Positions 59,990-64,000 of a stretch of 64,000 nt of DNA are shown here, piece after piece. The position numbers and the translations under genes were made by a program. Source of the DNA: Thiocapsa rosea (GTDB lineage Bacteria; Pseudomonadota; Gammaproteobacteria; Chromatiales; Chromatiaceae). How positions within the stretch are numbered: the stretch's first letter is position 1; every line of letters begins with the position of its first letter. Location: NCBI RefSeq assembly GCF_003634315.1, contig NZ_RBXL01000001.1:5126501-5190500 (forward strand), in the 5' to 3' direction. Below the pieces are notes generated by a model, which worked only from the letters and a program-made list of their open reading frames with translations, was not told the origin of the DNA and searched no databases.

Positions 59990-60559
59990 ATGACCCGAGA
60001 TCTCGATGTCGCCGTTCGCTTGGCGGAGCGCCCGAAGCAGTCGCGGGGAGCCGTTTTCCTTGGGCATTGCCTCTTGCTACTCGCGCTTTCGGTGCCGACC
60101 CTGGCAGAGCCGTGTTTGAGCCCGGCCGTGCGCTCATCCTCCAGCGCTTCAACGACGAAGACCTGCGGTTGGAAGCTCAGGAGATCAACCGGACCCTGGT
60201 GCATGGCTTGGGCTGCGTGGTGCGAGCGCCGGCCCTCGTCGAGACCAGCGTGCGTCTCGGCCACGCCTTGCAGATCAGGGTCACCGCGATCGGCATCGAG
60301 ACCGAGGCGGAGTTCGGCGTGCGCGATCTCCCCCAGCGACCGAGCACAGAGATTCGTCCGTCCGCGGCGTTATCCCCGGCCCCGATATTGGCGGCTGATG
60401 GTGGCGCCGTCTCTCCTGTTCATGGTTTCGCTGCCCTGGGATATCGAGGCTTTCGGGGTCGAGGACAGCGCGCTGATGTCCTGGTGGGCAATTCCGACGC
60501 TGGCTCCCATGCTGCTGCCGGTCCTCATCATTGGGCGGCGACGCTGGTGCGATAGCTGA
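59990..60559 (+). pseudogene. Frameshifted gene for an unknown membrane protein
   Basis: Three consecutive stretches with coding-like base use lie in different frames: MTRDLDVAVRLAERPKQSRG with a signal-like GHCLLLLALSVPTLAEP; then VFEPGRALILQRFNDEDLRLEAQEINRT and LGHALQIRVTAIGIETEAEF; then RYWRLMVAPSLLFMVSLPWD and LAPMLLPVLIIGRRRW up to a stop at 60557. Joined, they would make one exported or membrane protein of about 190 residues that I do not recognise. Two frame changes (near 60110 and 60360) point to decay, or to sequence errors. Confidence 0.45.
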
Positions 60560-60639
60560 TGCGTCACGTTACGGTCGGTCGGGAGGTCATCCGGGTAGAG
60601 CAGGCTCAGCTTTTGAGTCAACGGCGGGCGCATATACTT

Positions 60640-61000
60640 GGGTCTTGTCCAACAACGCCCGGAGTCTGCAGGTGGCCAAGAACCACGACGGGCATCCGAT
60701 CGCGCTGCGCATGAACGTGGTCGAGGGGTTCAGCACGACAGAGCAGGCGGCATGGTCCGCCAAACTCGTCCACCCTTACAGTATCGCCGTCAGCGATGGC
60801 CTCGCCTGCTTCCGCGGCATCGCCGATGCCAGGCATCGAGCACCAGGCAATGGTGACCGGCAGCGGCGCGGGCGGCGTCGAGTTGCCCGAGCGCAAGTGG
60901 GGCAACACCATCCTCGGCAACGTGAAGATCGCCATGAAGGGCACTTACCCCTACGCGAATGCCCAACGGTCGGGTCGAAAACGTCTGCGTCTGTCTGTCT
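60640..61000 (+). mobile_element. Degenerate IS1595-type (ISXO2-like) transposase fragment
   Basis: Two frames carry the C-terminal half of an IS1595-family transposase: NHDGHPIALRMNVVEGFSTT then AAWSAKLVHPYSIAVSDGLACFRGI, and after a frame change HQAMVTGSGAGGVELPERKW and GNTILGNVKIAMKGTYPYAN. These correspond to the family sequence around the last catalytic residues (VSDGLxCFRG; KWxNTxLGNxKxAxxGTY). The N-terminal part and any terminal repeats are gone. It cannot move by itself. Confidence 0.65.
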
Positions 61001-61004
61001 AGCG

Positions 61005-61500
61005 GTGAGGTGCACAAGATCCACCCGACCCCGAACGAGGTCAACTGATGGAACATCGAGGGCGGCCACTCCCTGAACGCGATCGACACCGACTGCGGTC
61101 CCATCCGCGTCCTGATCTGCTACGACGCCGAGTTCCCCGAGTTCGGCCGTCACCTGGTCGATCAGGGCGCCAACATCGTCTTCGTGCCCTTCTGCACCGA
61201 CGAGCGCCAGTCCTATCTGCGGGTGCGCTACTGCGCCCAAGCCCGCGCCATCGAGAACCAATGCTATGTCGTCATGTCCGGCAACGTCGGCAACCTGCCG
61301 AAGGTCCACAACATGGACATTCAGTACGCCTAGAGCTGCATCCTCACGCCCTGCGACTTCACTTCGCGCGCGACGGGATCGCGGCCGACACCACGCCGAA
61401 TGTCGAGACCGTCGCCTTCGCCGATCTACGCCTTGAGGCGCTGCGTGCCGCGCGCAACTAGAATCTAAAGGACCGCCGGCACGATCTCTATTAGACGGTG
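61005..61500 (+). pseudogene. Carbon-nitrogen hydrolase (nitrilase superfamily) remnant
   Basis: The 3' half of a nitrilase-family gene: GEVHKIHPTPNEVN, stop, WNIEGGHSLNAIDTDCGPIR, VLICYDAEFPEFGRHLVDQG (catalytic Cys), FVPFCTDERQSYLRVRYCAQ, and AIENQCYVVMSGNVGNLPKV. In-frame stops at 61046 (TGA) and 61331 (TAG) and a frame change near 61355 (then FARDGIAADTTPNVETVAFA) show that it is dead. The upstream half is missing, replaced by the transposase fragment. Confidence 0.75.
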
Positions 61501-61526
61501 TGGCGGGAGCGTTGAGGGGCTGTGGC

Positions 61527-62258
61527 TTACTCATGCAGACCGCACTCGCGCTTGAGTCCGAAGAAGCGGGTCTGCTCGGCCGACATGCCGGGGCGCAGCG
61601 GATCGGTCGAGTGCCAATCCCCGACCGAGACATAGCCACGCTCCCACAAGGGATGATAGGGCAGATCGTGGCGCTTCAGGTAACGGTAGACGTCGCGGTC
61701 GGTCCAGTCGGCGATCGGATGGACCTTGTAGCGTCCGTCCTTGACCTGGAGCACAGGCAACGCGCTGCGCGTGCTGGCCTGCACCCGTCTCAGTCCGGCG
61801 AACCAGGTTGAGACGCCCAACTCGTTCAGGGCACGCTGCATGGGCTCGACCTTATTGACCCGATTGTAGTGCTCGATGCCCTCACGGCCTCCCTCCCAGA
61901 GTCGACCGTGCCGTGTTTCCAGCCAAGCCGCGGAGATGTCGGGGCGGTAGACTCTCAGGTCGAGATCCAGCCGTTCGGCAAGCGCATCGACGAAGCGGTA
62001 GGTCTCCGGGAAGAGATAGCCGGTATCGATCAGGATCACCGGGATCCGCGGGATCACCCGGGTGACCAGATGCAGCATGACCGCAGCCTGCACGCCGAAG
62101 CTGGACGAGAGCACATGCGCGCTCGGTAGATGCCCCAGGGCCCAGGCGACGCGCGCCTGCGCATCGAGCGACTCGAGGTGGGCGTTGCTCGACTGCACGC
62201 ATACGAAGGCACCATGGGCGTCGTCGTCGCGATGGAAAAGGATCGGCTGATCAGTCAT
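61527..62258 (-). CDS. cysH: CysH, phosphoadenylyl-sulfate (PAPS) reductase
   Basis: A 243-residue PP-loop family reductase: [18 protein letters not shown] (PP-loop), [51 protein letters not shown] and the C-terminal catalytic ECGLHE. The Cys-Cys and CxxC iron-sulfur ligands of APS reductases are absent, so it should use PAPS and thioredoxin or glutaredoxin. It makes sulfite in assimilatory sulfate reduction. The start at 62258 ([10 protein letters not shown]) has no clear Shine-Dalgarno. Confidence 0.9.
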   Translation of the reverse strand: MTDQPILFHRDDDAHGAFVCVQSSNAHLESLDAQARVAWALGHLPSAHVLSSSFGVQAAVMLHLVTRVIPRIPVILIDTGYLFPETYRFVDALAERLDLDLRVYRPDISAAWLETRHGRLWEGGREGIEHYNRVNKVEPMQRALNELGVSTWFAGLRRVQASTRSALPVLQVKDGRYKVHPIADWTDRDVYRYLKRHDLPYHPLWERGYVSVGDWHSTDPLRPGMSAEQTRFFGLKRECGLHE

Positions 62259-62547
62259 AGGGAGAATCCGGGCAGTCCCATTTGCAATCCCCTCGAATGT
62301 CGCGAGGGCTCGGGGCCGGAATCTCATTTTAGGGATCCGACCCGTTGCAGGAGTCTGCAGCCGAAGGATAAGAAATGGAATGCATATGCAATTATTTACA
62401 TATGACCCTTTTTCATAAAAGGCGTCGACCCGGCTACAGCACCCGGTCGACGGTTGGCGGAATGAATAACCTTCGAAGATTTTGTTCGTTGGCGCAGCGC
62501 GTGCGGCTTGGCAGACTGCGGCCTAAACCCTGAATGAGGAGAGTGCC
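62259..62547. other. AT-rich divergent intergenic region between cysH and the EAL gene
   Basis: This 290-base gap contains an AT-rich stretch (62370-62425) unusual for the window, with a 10-bp palindrome TGCATATGCA, a second CATATG, and a small stem CCTTTT-TCAT-AAAAGG (62407-62422). It probably holds the promoters of both divergent genes. I see no RNA gene in it. Confidence 0.5.
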
Positions 62548-63387
62548 ATGTCGGCAGCCAAGCCGAACACGCAGGACGACTCGCTCCACGATCTGCTGGA
62601 GCGCGCAGGGATCGCTCTGGAGGAGCCATTCCGAGAGGTCGGTGGACACTTGGAGGCGCACTTCATGGGGGTGCGCCTCACCAGCGCCTTCCAACCGATC
62701 GCCGATGCCGACTCCGGCTGCGTGATCGGGTATGAGGCACTCCTGCGCGCCCGCGCCGACGATCGGTGGTCTCTGGCGCCCGAAGCGGTTTTTGCCTTGA
62801 CCGACGATCCCGAGCAAATGGTTCGGCTCGACCGCTTGTGCCGCACCTTGCATGCGGTCAACTTCAGCCGCCGGCGACCGAGCAATGAAGGCGACCTCTA
62901 TCTCAACCTCTATCCACAACACCTTCGGACCGTCTCCGAAGGTCACGGGGCATTCTTCGATTCCATCCTCGAACACTGCGGGCTATCGCCGACGCGGGTC
63001 GTTCTCGAAATCCTGGAAAGCGGTCTCGACGATGTGCCGCATCTTGAGCAGGCCATGAACAACTATCGAGAACGGGGATACCGCATCGCGATCGTCGATT
63101 TCGGTCGGCAATATTCCAAACTGGATCGTCTGTGGCGCTTCCAGCCCGACCATGTCAAGTTGGACAGAAACCTGATCGCGGCCGCAAGCGAGAACGCCGG
63201 CATGCGCCGGCTTCTCCCAGGGTTGTTCAGCATCATTCACGATGCCGGCGCACTGACGGTCTTCGAGGGAATCGAGACATTCGAGCAGCTGGCCCTGGCA
63301 CGCGATACGGGGGCGGACGCCGTGCAGGGAAATCTGGTCGGTCATCCGACCCCCTCCGGGTTTCAGTCTTTGCGCCCTTCGGCTTAG
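62548..63387 (+). CDS. EAL-domain protein, probably with altered phosphodiesterase site
   Basis: A 279-residue protein whose residues about 35-270 are an EAL domain: GYEALLRA (the EAL Glu), DLYLNLYP (Asn), VVLEILESGL (Glu), IAIVDFGRQYSKL (usually DDFG; the first Asp is Val), DHVKLDRNLI (Lys), VFEGIETFEQ (Glu), VQGNLVGHPTP (Gln). With one metal-binding Asp replaced it may bind cyclic di-GMP without cleaving it. No GGDEF or sensory domain is attached. The gene ends in a four-base overlap with the convergent ackA gene. Confidence 0.85.
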   Translation: MSAAKPNTQDDSLHDLLERAGIALEEPFREVGGHLEAHFMGVRLTSAFQPIADADSGCVIGYEALLRARADDRWSLAPEAVFALTDDPEQMVRLDRLCRTLHAVNFSRRRPSNEGDLYLNLYPQHLRTVSEGHGAFFDSILEHCGLSPTRVVLEILESGLDDVPHLEQAMNNYRERGYRIAIVDFGRQYSKLDRLWRFQPDHVKLDRNLIAAASENAGMRRLLPGLFSIIHDAGALTVFEGIETFEQLALARDTGADAVQGNLVGHPTPSGFQSLRPSA

Positions 63388-64000
63388 CCGGGCCTCCCGG
63401 CGCACAGACGCCGGGTGTGGTGGGCGATCATCCACTCTTCGTCGGTCGGGATGATCCAGGCTCCCACGCGGCTGTCGGCGCTGCTGATGCGGTCTATCCC
63501 GGCGGCGTTCGCGGCCGCGTCGAGCGTCAACCCCAACCAGCCGCAACCCTTGCCGATCGCCTCACGCACCGGCGCGGCGTGCTCGCCGATACCGGCGGTG
63601 AAGACCAGGTGATCCAAGCCCCCGAGCACCGCGGTCAGTGCCCCCACCTCGCGCACGATGCGATGCACGAACAACTCGATGGCCTCGCGAGCGCCAGGCT
63701 CGCCGCTCGCGAGCAGGACGCTCATGTCGGCACTGATGCCGGAGACCCCGAGCAGACCGGATTCCCGATAGAGCAGCTTGCCGACCTGCTCCGGCGTCAA
63801 ACCTTCCTGCTGCAGCAGGTGAAGCACCACGCCGGGATCCAGGTAACCGCAACGGCTGCCCATCGGGAGGCCATCCAGGGTCGTGAAGCCCATGCTGGAG
63901 GCGACACTCACACCGTCGTGCACCGCGCAGAGACTCGCCCCGTTGCCCAGATGGGCCATCACCGCACGTCCGGTCTGCGGCCCGCCGAGATGCTGCGCCA
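63384..64000 (-). CDS. ackA: Acetate kinase, C-terminal part (5' end outside window)
   Basis: The minus strand is open from the right edge and reads AQHLGGPQTGRAVMAHLGNG then ASLCAVHDGVS, MGFTTLDGLPMGSRCGYLDP, ESGLLGVSGIS, and VFTAGIGEHAAPVRE, the standard acetate kinase sequence. About 205 codons of a protein near 400 are present. It makes ATP from acetyl phosphate. It converges with the EAL gene, the two stops overlapping. Confidence 0.93.
   Translation of the reverse strand, partial: AQHLGGPQTGRAVMAHLGNGASLCAVHDGVSVASSMGFTTLDGLPMGSRCGYLDPGVVLHLLQQEGLTPEQVGKLLYRESGLLGVSGISADMSVLLASGEPGAREAIELFVHRIVREVGALTAVLGGLDHLVFTAGIGEHAAPVREAIGKGCGWLGLTLDAAANAAGIDRISSADSRVGAWIIPTDEEWMIAHHTRRLCAGRPG

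Noticed and set aside
61048-61461. Arg-rich 137-codon open frame at 61.05-61.46 kb as a gene
   Set aside because: The recognisable protein (nitrilase) is in another frame and broken; this frame is its shadow except for the last 30 codons, which continue the nitrilase after its frame change.
1-64000. CRISPR arrays, tRNA, rRNA, riboswitches, plasmid or phage origins, attachment sites
   Set aside because: I looked for repeat-spacer patterns, tRNA-like cloverleaf ends and phage genes and saw none; small RNAs cannot be excluded by eye.

Overview
The window looks like a chromosomal segment of a high-GC proteobacterium. My best guess is a gammaproteobacterial sulfur oxidiser of the purple sulfur bacterium type. 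This is inferred only from gene content (methanethiol oxidation, SoxYZ-like and SoxH-like proteins, PQQ genes and bacterial H4MPT genes together); there is no rRNA or other marker to confirm it. Almost the whole window is a one-carbon and methyl-sulfur oxidation island.

Layout. 1-2.2 kb (minus): pqqA, a truncated pqqB, a pterin dehydratase and a SCO1/SenC copper protein. 2.5-7.4 kb (plus): methanethiol oxidase mtoX, a SCO1-MauG fusion and a second MauG-like dihaem protein. 7.4-12.0 kb (minus): fhcBADC, the formyltransferase/hydrolase complex. 12.5-25.2 kb (plus, with one minus gene): beta-RFAP synthase, mtdB, mch, fae, four ATP-grasp or CitG-like proteins, a PTPS-domain protein, a HisA-like protein, pabB, and MfnF- and MfnE-like proteins, all for the H4MPT/methylofuran pathway and its cofactors. 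25.2-29.6 kb (minus): aldehyde dehydrogenase, DUF779 and a TonB-dependent receptor. 29.8-35.0 kb (minus): an AcoR-type sigma54 activator followed by a DmrB/AfpA-like flavoprotein, a DHPS-like protein, DUF447 and mfnB. 35.5-38.8 kb (minus): a TauABC-like transporter. 38.9-47.2 kb (plus): quinoprotein-relay metallohydrolase, SoxYZ-like carrier and the NAD formate dehydrogenase fdsGBA plus an FdhD-FdsD fusion. 47.3-53.3 kb: cytochrome c and a small Cys-containing protein (minus), then the PQQ-associated ABC system (plus). 53.3-57.1 kb: gene remnants, a PqqU/YncD-type receptor and a decayed sigma54 activator. 57.3-59.8 kb: exbB-exbD-exbD-tonB. 59.8-61.5 kb: degraded genes, including an IS1595-type transposase. 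61.5-64 kb: cysH, an EAL-domain protein and a truncated ackA.

How it fits together. MtoX (periplasmic, copper-dependent) would turn methanethiol into formaldehyde, H2S and H2O2. SCO proteins could supply copper and the MauG-like proteins could act on MtoX or on peroxide. Formaldehyde would be captured by Fae and passed through MtdB, Mch and Fhc to formate, then oxidised by Fds to CO2 with NADH. PQQ synthesis, a PQQ-associated transporter, relay proteins and a PqqU-like receptor imply a quinoprotein dehydrogenase, but no intact one lies here; only a short C-terminal remnant is visible near 53.7 kb.

The most interesting signal is regulatory. I find sigma54 -24/-12 elements in front of pqqA, mtoX, the aldehyde dehydrogenase, the metallohydrolase/SoxYZ/fds genes and the cytochrome genes. 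Each of these five has an 18-bp inverted repeat of the form yGTnnC-N6-GnnACr (one copy has a mismatch) 70-150 bp upstream. The AcoR-type activator encoded at 33-35 kb is the obvious candidate to bind them.
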